Shown piece after piece: positions 24,985 through 35,151 of a DNA stretch of 64,000 nucleotides. Every line of letters starts with the position of its first letter. The first letter of the stretch is position 1. This DNA comes from Synechococcales cyanobacterium C42_A2020_086 (GTDB taxonomy: Bacteria; Cyanobacteriota; Cyanobacteriia; Elainellales; Elainellaceae): contig JACYLU010000006.1 in assembly GCA_015272325.1 (NCBI GenBank), positions 1-64,000 on the forward strand, read 5' to 3'. The translations under genes and the position numbers were made by a program. The notes beneath the pieces are model-generated. The model did no database searches. It saw only the letters and a list, made by a program, of their open reading frames with translations, and was not told where the DNA came from.

Positions 24985-25809
24985 CTAAGGCGTTCGCCCC
25001 ATTCGCTCTAGAAGCTGCTGAATGACCGGTGCATCTTCAGCGTCTGGCACATGTCGTAAATAGTTTGCTAGATCCTGACTGGCTTCCGTCCAACGCCCTG
25101 CTTGGTAATAGATCAAGCCACGATCGCGCTGTTCGAGGGCGGCATCGGGAAAGATCAGCAGAATCCGCTCAATGGCTGCCAGTGCCTTGGCAATCTCTCC
25201 TTGATTCAGGTAGATCGCTTTCAGGTTAGTGAGCATTCGCGCCAAAAAGTGATGGGGATTGACGTCTGCGAGAAACTCCGGTCTCATCTCGATTGGCTGC
25301 CCATAAAGCTGACTCAGCCGTTCTTGGCAATCTTCTGCAAACAACACTTCGCCCTGATGGAAGGCATCTACAAACACCTGCATTTCCCCTAGGGTTGGGC
25401 GGATCAGAAAGTGACCCGGCATACCTACGCCTACCATGGGGAAGTCAATGTGCCGAGCCAGTTCGAGATAGACCAGCGACAGGGTGATCGGGATACCCAG
25501 GCGGCGCTCGATCACGTCGTTGAGGAAGCTGTTGCGCGGATCGTAATAGTTTTCAACATTGCCTCGGAAGCCAAGGTCTTGATACAAGTACTGATTCAGC
25601 GTTTGAATCACGCGTAGTGGGTAACGCTCTTGAGGTAAACGCTCTGCGACTTCAGCCGCCATGGTTTCTAACGCATTGAGGTACTCGTCTACATCCAAGC
25701 TTGGGTACTCTTCTTGGGCCAGATACAGCGCTGCCCTCGCCAGATGAATCTGCTGTTCAGGCTGGTGAATCTCTTGGTAGAAGCGTTGGCGGGCGGGGGG
25801 AAAATCCAT
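24985..25809 (-). CDS. SirB1-family transglutaminase-like/TPR protein
   Basis: 274 residues. The central block FLNDVIERRLGIPITLSLVYLELARHIDFPMVGVGMPGHFLIRP is the SirB1/transglutaminase-like core, and the C-terminal part (LKAIYLNQGEIAKALAAIERILLIFPDAALEQRDRGLIYYQAGRWTEASQDL) is two TPR units. The catalytic Cys of true transglutaminases is not evident. Located 6 nt after the cNMP-like gene on the same strand, so likely co-transcribed with it. Function unknown. Confidence 0.88.
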   Translation of the reverse strand: MDFPPARQRFYQEIHQPEQQIHLARAALYLAQEEYPSLDVDEYLNALETMAAEVAERLPQERYPLRVIQTLNQYLYQDLGFRGNVENYYDPRNSFLNDVIERRLGIPITLSLVYLELARHIDFPMVGVGMPGHFLIRPTLGEMQVFVDAFHQGEVLFAEDCQERLSQLYGQPIEMRPEFLADVNPHHFLARMLTNLKAIYLNQGEIAKALAAIERILLIFPDAALEQRDRGLIYYQAGRWTEASQDLANYLRHVPDAEDAPVIQQLLERMGRTP

Positions 25810-25815
25810 ACATAC

Positions 25816-26349
25816 CTACGGGGTTTCCTTCAAACGGTTCAATAGCCAGTTGAGCCGAGCTTTTGCCAGTGCCAAATTTTCGGCAACCTGGGGATTGATA
25901 TTTGCCTCATCATCGGGAGACTCGTCACTGGGATAACCAAAGCGATTCACTGTATCCCGCAACCGGTCTGACAAAAACACAGCGATGGCGTGGTAAAAAT
26001 GGCAGGCAAATTCTACATCTTGTAACAGCTTTGCCGTTAGCCTGCTGCGAGGAATCGTCCATACTAAGGAATGTTCGATTGCCTTTACTGTAGCTGATGG
26101 AGGACGAGAATCCACAAAGGACATTTCCCCAACAATCTCGCCTTGACGCAGCTGCGCAATTTCCTCACCACCCAACGCTTCGACACAGACCGTGAGGCTG
26201 CCGCTGAGAATCAGGTACAGGGCATCAATGGGTTCACCTTCGTGAATCAACACGCGATTGGCTGAAATCTCCTTTTTTCTGCCGGCAGTCAGCAGCCAAT
26301 CAAAATCGCGATCGCTGAACTGAGCCAGCATGTAAAGTGCTTTCTTCAT
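25816..26349 (-). CDS. Cyclic nucleotide-binding-like domain protein
   Basis: 177 residues from the ATG at 26349. One Crp-type beta-roll (ANRVLIHEGEPIDALYLILSGSLTVCV) and phosphate-binding cassette GEIVGEMSFVDSRPPSATVKA, then a helical tail without a recognisable helix-turn-helix. The cassette has Pro-Ser where cAMP-binding proteins have Arg-Ser/Ala, so nucleotide binding may be lost or altered. An alternative TTG start is at 26382. It heads a likely two-gene operon with the SirB1-like gene. Confidence 0.88.
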   Translation of the reverse strand: MKKALYMLAQFSDRDFDWLLTAGRKKEISANRVLIHEGEPIDALYLILSGSLTVCVEALGGEEIAQLRQGEIVGEMSFVDSRPPSATVKAIEHSLVWTIPRSRLTAKLLQDVEFACHFYHAIAVFLSDRLRDTVNRFGYPSDESPDDEANINPQVAENLALAKARLNWLLNRLKETP

Positions 26350-26455
26350 TAAGCTTTCTTGATTAAAACTAGGCAGAAGCAACCGAATCCGGATTAAATC
26401 CCATTAAAGTGCCCCATGCTAGCGCTCCAGCGAAATTTAGGCAATAGATTTTAGA

Positions 26456-26624
26456 TTTCAGCGGATCTGAAAACCGCGCAGACTAGGAGGGTGTTTAAGA
26501 AAGGCGCTCTAGTTTTAAACTTGCCGGCATCAAACCCTGTGCACCGCTGTCGCCGATTCTCCAATCCAGCAAGGACGAAAGACGCACAGCACAACTCTAA
26601 ACCGCCCCTCTACAATACAGGGGG
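26456..26624. promoter_or_regulatory. Divergent control region before fumC
   Basis: Within the 350-nt gap between the cNMP-like gene and fumC lies the inverted repeat TTTCAG-CGGAT-CTGAAA (26456-26472). A TACAAT box (26611-26616) sits inside CCCCT/AGGGG arms (26605-26609, 26619-26623). No good -35 element accompanies it. A regulator site overlapping the fumC -10 region is possible but unproven. Confidence 0.35.
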
Positions 26625-26699
26625 ATTTTATCAGGTCATTTTCGCGTGTACCTCGCGAGTTTGAGGCTTGTTTCGTTTGAGAAATTTGAGGAGGCTGCC

Positions 26700-28085
26700 A
26701 TGACCATTCGCCACGAAACCGACAGTATGGGAACCATTGAGGTGCCGGCTGACCGCTATTGGGGGGCGCAAACGCAGCGATCGTTAAAGTACTTTGCGAT
26801 TGGAGAGGATCGGATGCCTCGGGAAGTTATCTGGGCCATGGCCATCCTGAAGCGAGCCGCCGCCATCGTCAATCGTGATCTGGGCAAGTTGCCCGAAGAC
26901 AAAGCCGCGCTGATCATTCAAGCTGCTGACGAAGTGATTCACGGTCAACTCGAGGCTCACTTTCCACTACGCGTCTGGCAAACCGGCAGCGGCACTCAGA
27001 CTAATATGAACGTCAACGAGGTGATTGCCAATCGAGCCATTGAACTCGCGGGGGGTGTCTTGGGCAGCAAGGATCCGATACATCCGAATGATCATGTCAA
27101 CCTGTCGCAGTCGTCCAACGATACGTTCCCGACGGCCATGCACATTGCTGCTGTGGCAGAAATCAGGGAGCGGCTGCTGCCCAAGGTTAGTCGGCTACGG
27201 GATGCCCTTCAAGAAAAAGCTGCCGCTTTCCAGGACATTATTAAGATTGGGCGGACTCATCTGATGGATGCCGTTCCCCTCACCCTAGGGCAGGAGTTTT
27301 CGGGCTACTGCTCGCAGCTCGACAAAGATTTAGCCCGCATTGAGTCTACCCTGCCCGATCTGTACGAGTTAGCCATCGGCGGCACAGCAGTCGGCACGGG
27401 GCTAAATACGCACCCGGAATTTGCTGAACGGGTAGCGGCTGAGATTGCTCGTGCCACTGGCTTGCCCTTTGTTTCGGCGGCGAATAAGTTTGCAGCTTTG
27501 GCAGCCCACGACGCTATTGCCATGACTAGTGGTGCTCTCAAAACGCTGGCGTGCTCGCTGATGAAAATTGCCAATGACTTGCGTTGGATGGGTTCAGGTC
27601 CTCGCTGCGGTTTAGGAGAACTAAGGCTCCCAGAAAACGAACCTGGATCGTCTATCATGCCGGGGAAAGTCAATCCTACCCAGTGTGAAGCCATGACCAT
27701 GGTTTGTGTTCAGGTGATGGGCAACGATACTGCTATTGGCATAGCAGCGTCTCAGGGAAATTTTGAACTCAATGTGTTCAAGCCGATGCTAATCTTCAAT
27801 TTGCTCCACTCGATTCGGTTGCTGGCAGATGCCTGCTCTACGTTTACCGAGTACCTCGTTGTCGGTATCGAGCCAAACCGCGAGCGGATACAGCACTTCC
27901 TTAACACCTCTTTGATGCTGGTAACGGCCCTCAATCCGCACATTGGCTATGATCGGGCCGCTCAAGTTGCCAAGAAAGCCTATACCGAAGGGACGACTCT
28001 GCGGCAAGCCTGTCTGGAATTGGGGTTTCTAAGCGGCGAAGCCTTCGACCAAATTGTGCGCCCCGAGCACATGCTGGGACTATGA
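26700..28085 (+). CDS. fumC: Class II fumarate hydratase
   Basis: 461 residues from the ATG at 26700, preceded by GAGGAG. Interconverts fumarate and malate in the TCA cycle. Signature [15 protein letters not shown], the [20 protein letters not shown] segment and [19 protein letters not shown] are intact. A longer frame from 26646 would add 18 residues unlike the family. Its last 6 nt overlap the convergent gene. Confidence 0.97.
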   Translation: MTIRHETDSMGTIEVPADRYWGAQTQRSLKYFAIGEDRMPREVIWAMAILKRAAAIVNRDLGKLPEDKAALIIQAADEVIHGQLEAHFPLRVWQTGSGTQTNMNVNEVIANRAIELAGGVLGSKDPIHPNDHVNLSQSSNDTFPTAMHIAAVAEIRERLLPKVSRLRDALQEKAAAFQDIIKIGRTHLMDAVPLTLGQEFSGYCSQLDKDLARIESTLPDLYELAIGGTAVGTGLNTHPEFAERVAAEIARATGLPFVSAANKFAALAAHDAIAMTSGALKTLACSLMKIANDLRWMGSGPRCGLGELRLPENEPGSSIMPGKVNPTQCEAMTMVCVQVMGNDTAIGIAASQGNFELNVFKPMLIFNLLHSIRLLADACSTFTEYLVVGIEPNRERIQHFLNTSLMLVTALNPHIGYDRAAQVAKKAYTEGTTLRQACLELGFLSGEAFDQIVRPEHMLGL

Positions 28086-28778
28086 CACGCCAGATGAAGC
28101 CTGCCGCAGCTGATGCTGCTCTCGATTGAATTGCTGTTCTTCGACGGTGAGGCGACTGAACTCAACTGGGGGGCGCATATCCCATTGCATTTCCGATAGC
28201 AGCAGCAGACTTCCCGCCATGATTGCACCTGTAGTGCCAAACTGCCAGCCGGCCACGTAGGGCAGCAAGGCAATACTGAGCAAATGCAGCAAGCCGGTCA
28301 GCACGAATGTCCGCGACTGCATGCCAATACCCATGCCAAAGTAGCCAAGCGCACTTAGCCCCAGCCATAGATGACACAGGTAGGGCAGGATCGGCCACCA
28401 GCCTCCCCAAATGCCCAGATCCGTCAGGATGATGCCTACACCCATGAGAACGGCCCAACCGTACACAACCCAGCGTAACCGCTCCACGCTCACCCAAAAC
28501 CAGGACAGCAGTGCCATAGTTAGCGTACCGATTCCCGTTAGCCCTGACCACAAGAGAGCTTGTACAGTCCAGCTCAAGGGAAAGAACTGCGCAATCCCAA
28601 AGATCAGCGCCGTGATCAGCCCCCAGAGGATAAATACCTGATCAATACGGGTGTAGAAGCGGGACAGGGTAAATGTTCCAATTTGATAATTCAACTGTAA
28701 GAGTCCAACTCGGTCTTGAATATCAAGGTGAGCTTGTTTGCGGCGCAGGAGCGGTTCCGGTGAGCGAAAAAATTCCAT
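28080..28778 (-). CDS. Polytopic membrane protein, conserved hypothetical
   Basis: 232 residues with about six or seven hydrophobic helices between residues 45 and 205 (for example [44 protein letters not shown]). Cytoplasmic charged ends ([29 protein letters not shown]). No enzymatic motif. I do not recognise the family beyond a cyanobacterial-type membrane protein. The stop codon overlaps the end of fumC by 6 nt. Confidence 0.75.
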   Translation of the reverse strand: MEFFRSPEPLLRRKQAHLDIQDRVGLLQLNYQIGTFTLSRFYTRIDQVFILWGLITALIFGIAQFFPLSWTVQALLWSGLTGIGTLTMALLSWFWVSVERLRWVVYGWAVLMGVGIILTDLGIWGGWWPILPYLCHLWLGLSALGYFGMGIGMQSRTFVLTGLLHLLSIALLPYVAGWQFGTTGAIMAGSLLLLSEMQWDMRPPVEFSRLTVEEQQFNREQHQLRQASSGVS

Positions 28779-28943
28779 CTCGGTCTTCTGCCGTTAGGTA
28801 GAAATAAATGTAAAGTTTTGTATATCTTAGCGTGAGTGGAAAGTTTTTTGTCGCTGCCACTCAGTGCCGCTACTGAGGAGGCGTAAGGGAGGCTACATCG
28901 TGGCAGACGATTTCTGTATTAGGCTGCTTCTGGCGAATAGTCT

Positions 28944-29084
28944 GTCTAGATAGGTCTGTCTAGATAGCTCGGTCTAGATAGATTGGTCAAGAGAATTTGG
29001 CGGAGCATGTGGCCATCCTGTCCGCATGAGCCTATCAATTGAAATGTCACAATGTGGTTTGAAGTGGTTTGAGGCGGTTTGAGG
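28944..29084. repeat. 14-bp and 10-bp triple tandem repeats
   Basis: GTCTAGATAG-type units recur with period 14 (28944, 28958, 28972), and TGGTTTGAGG-type units with period 10 (29055, 29065, 29075). Both lie in the 385-nt divergent gap between the membrane protein and the potassium channel gene, which otherwise shows nothing I can name. Confidence 0.9.
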
Positions 29085-29163
29085 TGTGAGAGGCTGCCTC
29101 TGAAGCGTTCTGAGGTAGCGATTCTCACTTTAGTGTTGTAAAGACGTATTAAGAGCGTTGGCT

Positions 29164-30216
29164 ATGCAGTCGCCTCTCCGGCGGATTCTCACGGGTGCCA
29201 TTTTTTTAGTGGTTACGCTGGTGGGCGCAATCATCGGCTACAGTCTGCTTGGCTGTCCGCTCCTTGATGCTGTTTACATGGTGATCATCACTATCTTTGG
29301 CGTGGGCTACGGAGAATTTTGCCCGGTTTCACCCGCCCAGAGAATTCTGACGATTATCGTGATTGTGGCAGGATCCTCTGCCGCTGTGTACACCGTAGGA
29401 GGATTCGTGCAGATGCTGACCGAAGGAGAAATTAAGCAGGCGTTTGACCGCCACCGTAAAGCCAGAGACTTGGCTAAACTGCAGCAGCATACGGTGATCT
29501 GCGGCTTTGGGCGGATTGGGCAGGTGTTGGCTCGCAAGCTGCACGAGTCTCAACAGCCCTTTGTGATTGTGGATAATAACGAGAGCCGCATTACCTATGC
29601 CGAAGAATTGGGCTACCGAGTTTGTGAAGGGAATGCAGCGGATGAAGACATTTTGCTAACGGCTGGTATTCAGCGGGCTAAAACGCTAGCCACCGTCCTG
29701 CCCGACGACGCAGTGAATGTGTTTATTACCCTGACCGCTCGCGGCTTGAATCCTAATCTAATGATTGTGGCCCGAGGCGAAATGCCTTCCACTGAAAAGA
29801 AGCTGCGGCTAGCAGGTGCCGATCATGTGGTGTCTCCGGCCAACATTAGCGGTATGCGAATAGCGACATTGATTACCCATCCCAATACGATTGAATTTCT
29901 CGACCAGGGTGAAGAGCGCACCCGCCTCAACGAGTTGTTGGCCCAGATTGATGTGCAGGTAGACGAATTGACCATTCCTGCCGGCTCGCCACTAGTAGGT
30001 CGGCCGCTCAGAGATCTCGAGGTGCGCGGCAATGGGGCATTTGTTGTGGTCGCCCTGCGGAAAGCCAACGGTGCGATCGTTACCCATCCCAGCCACGAGA
30101 CTCTACTGCACGCCCAGGATGTCGTGATTGTGTTGGGGCATCGCGGCGATATTCCTCAATTGGGTCACCTGTTTGAGATGAAGCCCCAGATTCGCTATCG
30201 GGGTGCTCAGTCTTGA
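29164..30216 (+). CDS. Two-TM potassium channel with RCK (TrkA-N/TrkA-C) domain
   Basis: 350 residues from the ATG at 29164. TM1 (about 9-28), pore helix and filter TIFGVGYGEF (44-52), TM2 (61-82), then an NAD-type Rossmann RCK domain (VICGFGRIGQ, 111-120) and a TrkA-C domain at the end. MthK-like architecture; controls K+ flux gated by a ligand on the RCK ring. The filter ends Gly-Tyr-Gly-Glu instead of Gly-Tyr-Gly-Asp. The last 10 nt overlap the convergent MATE gene. Confidence 0.93.
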   Translation: MQSPLRRILTGAIFLVVTLVGAIIGYSLLGCPLLDAVYMVIITIFGVGYGEFCPVSPAQRILTIIVIVAGSSAAVYTVGGFVQMLTEGEIKQAFDRHRKARDLAKLQQHTVICGFGRIGQVLARKLHESQQPFVIVDNNESRITYAEELGYRVCEGNAADEDILLTAGIQRAKTLATVLPDDAVNVFITLTARGLNPNLMIVARGEMPSTEKKLRLAGADHVVSPANISGMRIATLITHPNTIEFLDQGEERTRLNELLAQIDVQVDELTIPAGSPLVGRPLRDLEVRGNGAFVVVALRKANGAIVTHPSHETLLHAQDVVIVLGHRGDIPQLGHLFEMKPQIRYRGAQS

Positions 30217-31601
30217 GTCAGGGGTGCGACACCAAATCGCCACGTCAGCACTATCGCGGCTGTAGCCAACCCGAAGGCTAACCCCCACCATAGCCCGACG
30301 CCTCCCCAGCCTAGCCGCAGACCCAACAAGTAGCCACTGGTGAGACCAATGCCCCAGTAAGATAGCATGCCAATCAGCATCGGGATGCGAGTGTCTTTCA
30401 GTCCGCGCAAGGCTCCGGCGGCACTGACCTGAATGCCATCAAAGAGCTGAAACACAGCCGCAACGCCGAGCAGGGTTTTGGCAAGGCTAACAACCTGCTG
30501 ATTCTCGGGATTCTCAACATCGAGATACAGCGCCACAATCGGCTGCGGCAATAGCCAGAAAAGCAACGCCATGATTGCCATGAAGCCAGCAGCCATACCA
30601 ATTCCTACCGAACCCGCTAGGCGTGCTCCCAGGGGATTCGCCTGCCCCATCTGCTGCCCAACGCGCACGGTTGTGGCAAAGGAGATACCTAGTGGCACCA
30701 TGAAGGTTATGGCTGCCGTTTGCAGTGCGACCTGATGAGCGGCTAGCGTCACCGTTCCCAACTGTCCCATCAGAAACGTGGTGATTGTAAACATGCCCGT
30801 TTCCACCACTGCAAGTACGCCAATGGGTAGACCGATCTGCAGCAGTTCTCGAAAAATATACGGGTCAATTTGGGGTAGCCCGTGCAATACACGGTAGGAG
30901 CGATAACGCGGCTGACTGAGAATGTAAACGATCAGAGCGAAAAACATGCTCCAGAACGAGCTAGCACTCGCCCAGCCAATGCCCGCCAAACCTAAGGCAG
31001 GCAAACCCAGCTTGCCGAATATCAGTACATAGTTGCCCACGATATTCAGCCCGGTGCCGCAGACCATGATTACAATCACCGGACGCGCATCCGAGAGGGC
31101 AGTCACCCAGTTGCGCAGCACCGCAAAGCCCAGTGCCGCTGGAACACCCCACATCATAGCCTGCAGGTAGGGCAAAGCCAGTGCGATGGTTTCATCTTCC
31201 TGCCCAAGCAGCCGCAACAGAGGACCGGCTGCACCTAGTCCGAGTAACTGCAGCACTGCTAATCCTGCTGCCAACCAGAGTCCTTGGTGCGCAATGCGTC
31301 CGACCTGCTGCGTCTGACCTGCCCCATAGGCCGTAGCCACCAGAGGACTTACCGCCGATACGACCGACGAGGTACTAATCAATAGAGCGGTAAACAGGGT
31401 TGCGCCTAGCCCTCCGGCAGCCAAGACTGCACTACCCAGCAGCCCCATCATCACCGTGTCAACGAATCCCGTTGCCGATTGAGCGAGCTGTGCTCCAGCC
31501 AGCGGCAGAGCTAATTCCAGACAGGCACGAATTTCAGTAAGCAGCTTAGTTTTCAATAAAGTCTTTAACCGGGAATGATGCATAGATGCATTCAGATACA
31601 T
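30207..31601 (-). CDS. MATE-family efflux transporter
   Basis: 464 residues with about 12 membrane helices in two pseudo-symmetric halves. The N-half LPLAGAQLAQSATGFVDTVMMGLLG and the C-half LPIGVLAVVETGMFTITTFLMGQLG are the paired MATE/NorM motifs. Exports cationic drugs or metabolites in exchange for Na+ or H+; the substrate is unknown. ATG at 31601 or six codons later at 31583. Ends inside the potassium channel gene by 10 nt. Confidence 0.93.
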   Translation of the reverse strand: MYLNASMHHSRLKTLLKTKLLTEIRACLELALPLAGAQLAQSATGFVDTVMMGLLGSAVLAAGGLGATLFTALLISTSSVVSAVSPLVATAYGAGQTQQVGRIAHQGLWLAAGLAVLQLLGLGAAGPLLRLLGQEDETIALALPYLQAMMWGVPAALGFAVLRNWVTALSDARPVIVIMVCGTGLNIVGNYVLIFGKLGLPALGLAGIGWASASSFWSMFFALIVYILSQPRYRSYRVLHGLPQIDPYIFRELLQIGLPIGVLAVVETGMFTITTFLMGQLGTVTLAAHQVALQTAAITFMVPLGISFATTVRVGQQMGQANPLGARLAGSVGIGMAAGFMAIMALLFWLLPQPIVALYLDVENPENQQVVSLAKTLLGVAAVFQLFDGIQVSAAGALRGLKDTRIPMLIGMLSYWGIGLTSGYLLGLRLGWGGVGLWWGLAFGLATAAIVLTWRFGVAPLTQD

Positions 31602-31893
31602 TCATGACTTGTGCGACTGGACGGGGTGCCGCTCGACCTTTGCAAAGAACCGCTGCAACGCCGATTCTAGTCAACGTATTCACTACAGATCGTTAAGTCT
31701 TAGCCACTGCTAGCGATTGCTAACGATTGAGCAGTCCCATCGCCTCACCCACCATGACATGCTCGGTTCAACCTGTCTTCCCCCATTGCGATAGAGATTC
31801 AGACGCTCTGACAGCCAAAGTCAATAAGCCAAGCAGACGAAATGCTGCGATCAGCAGCGGCCAGGCGTTCGGGCTGGAGCAAGGCGCGATTGA

Positions 31894-31909
31894 ATGAGAA
31901 CCATCTCAT
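31894..31909. promoter_or_regulatory. Palindrome ATGAGA-ACCA-TCTCAT upstream of the crtH promoter
   Basis: Perfect 6-bp arms with a 4-nt centre, ending 5 nt before the -35 box. Position fits an activator or repressor site for crtH. Confidence 0.45.
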
Positions 31910-31914
31910 CACTA

Positions 31915-31943
31915 TTGACATTTATTTTCAATAAGCTTAGGAT
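31915..31943 (+). promoter_or_regulatory. Promoter of crtH
   Basis: Consensus TTGACA (31915-31920), 17-nt spacer and TAGGAT (31938-31943). It implies a leader of about 150 nt before the crtH start. The remaining 290 nt back to the MATE gene show nothing recognisable. Confidence 0.6.
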
Positions 31944-32034
31944 GAGTCCATAGTGTTCTCCTCTCAAAGGATCGGCAGGTGGGGTTGGTCGCCAGACTAA
32001 TCCCCCTTTTTTTGGGTCAGAAAGGCAACTCCCC

Positions 32035-32060
32035 GAGCAGATACACTGAGCAGATACACT
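32035..32060. repeat. 13-bp perfect tandem duplication
   Basis: GAGCAGATACACT occurs twice in succession within the predicted crtH leader. Confidence 0.9.
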
Positions 32061-32101
32061 AAGTAGAGAAGACTCAAGAAGACGATTCCAACCGTTCTGC
32101 T

Positions 32102-33667
32102 ATGCCTGCTGATTCCTCCTTGGTTCCCGCCCCAACGCCGGCGCTCATGCTGGATCGAGATTCTGCTCCATGCGACGTATACGATGTGATTGTGATTGGC
32201 TCTGGCATCGGCGGATTGGTGACTGCAACTCAACTAGCAGCCAAGGGAGCGCGGGTTCTAGTATTAGAACGCTACTTAATCCCCGGCGGCAGCGCTGGCT
32301 ATTTTGAACGAGAAGGCTATCGTTTTGATGTCGGAGCATCAATGATTTTCGGCTTCGGCAACCGAGGCACAACCAATTTGCTGACGCGGGCCCTGCAGGC
32401 AGTAGGCATGCACCTCGATACTATTCCCGATCCGGTGCAGGTTCACTATCATCTACCGGCAGGTTTAGCTATTCAAGTCCATCGCGATTATGAGAAATTT
32501 TTGCAAGAACTCGGCAAGCGCTTTCCTCACGAACGGCAAGGCATCCGTCAATTCTATGACGAGTGCTGGCAGGTGTTCAATTGCCTGAATGCGATGGAGT
32601 TGCTGTCGCTGGAGGAGCCTCGCTACCTAACACGGGTGTTTTTCCAGCATCCACTTGCGTGCTTGGGGCTAGTAAAGTATTTGCCGCAGAACGTCGGCAC
32701 AATCGCCCGCCGCTACATTCAGGACCCTGAGCTGCTGAAGTTCATTGATATGGAGTGCTACATCTGGTCGGTTGTGCCTGCGGACCAAACACCCATGATC
32801 AATGCTGGCATGGTGTTCAGCGATCGGCACTACGGTGGCATTAATTACCCTAGGGGTGGCGTTGGGCAGATTGCGCAAAAGCTGGTTGAAGGGTTGGAGA
32901 AAGCCGGCAGCCAAATTCGCTACAAGGCTCGCGTCACCGAAATTCTCTGCGAACATGGCAGAGCCGTCGGCGTGAAGCTAGCGACCGGCGAGACCTACCG
33001 CGCCAAGCGTATCGTTTCGAATGCGACCCGCTGGGATACCTTCGAAAAATTGTTACCGCCCGAGCAGATGCCCCGGGCTGAGCAGAAGTGGCAGCAGCGC
33101 TATCGCAAATCGCCTAGTTTCTTTAGTCTGCACTTGGGTGTGAAGGCCGAGGTTCTCCCAGTCGGCACCGACTGTCACCATGTCCTGCTCGAAGACTGGT
33201 CCAGGATGGAAGAATCCTACGGCACCATTTTTGTCTCCATTCCCACCCTGCTGGATCCTAGCTTGGCTCCAATGGGCTACCACATTGTTCACAGCTTTAC
33301 CCCCTGCTGGATCAACGAGTGGCAAGGACTGTCGCCCCGAGACTACGAGGAGAAGAAAGAGCAGGTAGCCGCTCAAATTGTGGATCGCTTAGAGGCGATT
33401 TTTCCAGGCTTAGCCGCCGGACTCGATTTTCAAGAGGCGGGAACACCCCGCACCCACCGCCGCTTTCTGGGGCGAGACGATGGAACCTACGGCCCCATTC
33501 CAGCTCGCAAACTCATGGGGTTGCTAGGCATGTCCTTCAACCGCACGGCGATTCCAGGGCTGTATTGTGTTGGCGATAGTACGTTTCCTGGACAAGGTTT
33601 GAACGCCGTTGCCTTTTCAGGCTTTGCTTGCGCTCATCGGATTGCTGTTGATCTCGGATTACCCTGA
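32102..33667 (+). CDS. crtH: Carotene (prolycopene) isomerase
   Basis: 521 residues, FAD-dependent. Converts poly-cis lycopene to all-trans lycopene in carotenoid synthesis. The FAD-binding motif VIGSGIGG lies at 31-38, preceded by a ~27-residue tail. Conserved CrtISO blocks include [48 protein letters not shown], and the C-terminal [22 protein letters not shown]. Start is the ATG at 32102. Distinguished from phytoene desaturases by the long match to the CrtH/CRTISO pattern. Monocistronic, with its own promoter. Confidence 0.93.
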   Translation: MPADSSLVPAPTPALMLDRDSAPCDVYDVIVIGSGIGGLVTATQLAAKGARVLVLERYLIPGGSAGYFEREGYRFDVGASMIFGFGNRGTTNLLTRALQAVGMHLDTIPDPVQVHYHLPAGLAIQVHRDYEKFLQELGKRFPHERQGIRQFYDECWQVFNCLNAMELLSLEEPRYLTRVFFQHPLACLGLVKYLPQNVGTIARRYIQDPELLKFIDMECYIWSVVPADQTPMINAGMVFSDRHYGGINYPRGGVGQIAQKLVEGLEKAGSQIRYKARVTEILCEHGRAVGVKLATGETYRAKRIVSNATRWDTFEKLLPPEQMPRAEQKWQQRYRKSPSFFSLHLGVKAEVLPVGTDCHHVLLEDWSRMEESYGTIFVSIPTLLDPSLAPMGYHIVHSFTPCWINEWQGLSPRDYEEKKEQVAAQIVDRLEAIFPGLAAGLDFQEAGTPRTHRRFLGRDDGTYGPIPARKLMGLLGMSFNRTAIPGLYCVGDSTFPGQGLNAVAFSGFACAHRIAVDLGLP

Positions 33668-34172
33668 ATGAGCCGCCTCTTGCTTTAGACAGACTTCTGC
33701 CCCGTCTGCAGCGCTCTGCAATACAGTTTTTTGTGTCGTTCGGTCTATACTCTCTTCTAGCGGTTGGTGGTATGGTTGGGCCTATCTAGCCCGATTCTCC
33801 GCTGAGGTCACTCATCTGCCATGCAACTAATTCCCCTTGCTTCCTTTGGCAAAAGACAAGCAGTACTTGGTTTAGAATCGGCTACCTACGAAGTTTGCCT
33901 CAGCCGAGCGGCCCAAGTGGCATAGGGAATTCATTGGTGATGATCAGCAGCATTGTTCACTGGCAAGTTCAGTATTCAAGACTGGTGAAGAGTCCTGAAC
34001 GGGCAGCGACTGCTCCATCAGGAAGCAGGTTTTGCCGAGATAAAGATGCTTGAACTCCCCACATTCACCTTGTGGTATCACCTCACCGCATGAATTCAAG
34101 CCCCCTGCAACTGCTTATTCTGTTTATTCTGTTTGCACATTACACCTCAAATTACACTCAAATTAAACTCCG
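33668..34172. other. Gene-free region before the binding-protein gene
   Basis: 505 nt with no supported gene. A weak hairpin TGCAG-CGCT-CTGCA (33707-33720) followed by six T (33727-33732) may terminate crtH. Near the right end are two short tandem duplications: TTATTCTGT at 34115 and 34124, and an 11-nt unit CTCAAATTACA/CTCAAATTAAA at 34146 and 34157. No tRNA fold was found. Confidence 0.5.
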
Positions 34173-34970
34173 ATGAAACGACTGAAGTTTGTGTTGACGG
34201 TTTTCCTATCAGCTATTCTGACGGTATTTGCCGTCACAGCTTGTAACCCAGGGACCAATACGAGTTCTGACGGCGGCACTCGCACCTTGATAATGGCGAC
34301 CTCGGCGGATTACCCTCCCTACGAATTTGTGGATTCCAGCAGTGGCAGCCAAGAAATTATTGGGTTTGACGTTGATATTGCCAAGTACATTACTGAAAAG
34401 CTGGGTTATGGACTCAGAATTGACAATATTGACTTCAACGGGTTGATTCCCGCTCTGCAGTCTCAGCGGGCTGATTTTGTTATGGCTGGCATGACGCCGA
34501 CCGAAGAGCGCAAGCAGAACGTGGATTTCTCCGACATTTACTACGAAGCCAAGAATACAATTGTGGCAAAGCAAGGCAGCAACTTGCTCACGACCGACAG
34601 CTTGAATGGTAAAACCGTTGGTGTGCAGCTAGGTTCCATCCAAGAGGGAGCCGCCAAAAAAATTGCAGGGGCTAACGTCAAATCATTGAACCGAATTAAC
34701 GAGATGATCCAAGAGCTGAAGGCCGGTCGGGTTGATGCCTTGATCATGGAAGATACGGTGGCGCAAGGCTACACGGCCTCGAATCCCGACTTGGAGTTCA
34801 ACGTCATTCCCAATGAAGGGGCAGCCGGTTCGGCAATCGCCTTTCCCAAGGGATCTCCCCTTCGGGATGAGTTCAACCCGGTGCTGCAAGAGATGAAGTC
34901 GAGTGGCAAAATGGATGAACTCGTGGAGAAGTGGTTCGGTGAGAACTCTCCTGCCCGCTCGGCAAGTTGA
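34173..34970 (+). CDS. Amino-acid ABC transporter substrate-binding lipoprotein
   Basis: 265 residues. A lipoprotein signal ends at Cys24 (AVTAC). The family 3 solute-binding fold is clear: TSADYPPYEF, IIGFDVDIAKYITEKLG, ADFVMAGMTPTEERKQNVDFSDIYYEAKNTIV, LNGKTVGVQLGSIQEG. It should bind a polar amino acid such as glutamine or arginine. No permease or ATPase gene is adjacent, so it is an orphan that must work with a transporter elsewhere. A probable terminator follows. Confidence 0.93.
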   Translation: MKRLKFVLTVFLSAILTVFAVTACNPGTNTSSDGGTRTLIMATSADYPPYEFVDSSSGSQEIIGFDVDIAKYITEKLGYGLRIDNIDFNGLIPALQSQRADFVMAGMTPTEERKQNVDFSDIYYEAKNTIVAKQGSNLLTTDSLNGKTVGVQLGSIQEGAAKKIAGANVKSLNRINEMIQELKAGRVDALIMEDTVAQGYTASNPDLEFNVIPNEGAAGSAIAFPKGSPLRDEFNPVLQEMKSSGKMDELVEKWFGENSPARSAS

Positions 34971-35036
34971 GCTACCGTTCAGCGATTTTGCCGCTGTAGT
35001 CAACCAGCCGCCATAAGCCGCCCTGATGAGTTGACG

Positions 35037-35070
35037 TAAGGATGCGCTACCTAGGCCCATCCTTATCTTT
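35037..35070 (+). terminator. Probable terminator after the binding-protein gene
   Basis: TAAGGATG (35037-35044) pairs with CATCCTTA (35058-35065) across 13 nt, followed by TCTTT. Good stem, modest T-tract. Confidence 0.5.
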
Positions 35071-35151
35071 GTTGCTGCTGGAAACTGCTGGGTGTAGGTT
35101 AATCATGTTCGCGGTTAGCTGTCATGCGAGGCTGTTTCTTTAATAAGCGCT

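Noticed and set aside
33668-34172. tRNA gene in the gap after crtH
   Set aside because: Some loop-like words occur but no T-loop sequence and no cloverleaf can be drawn.
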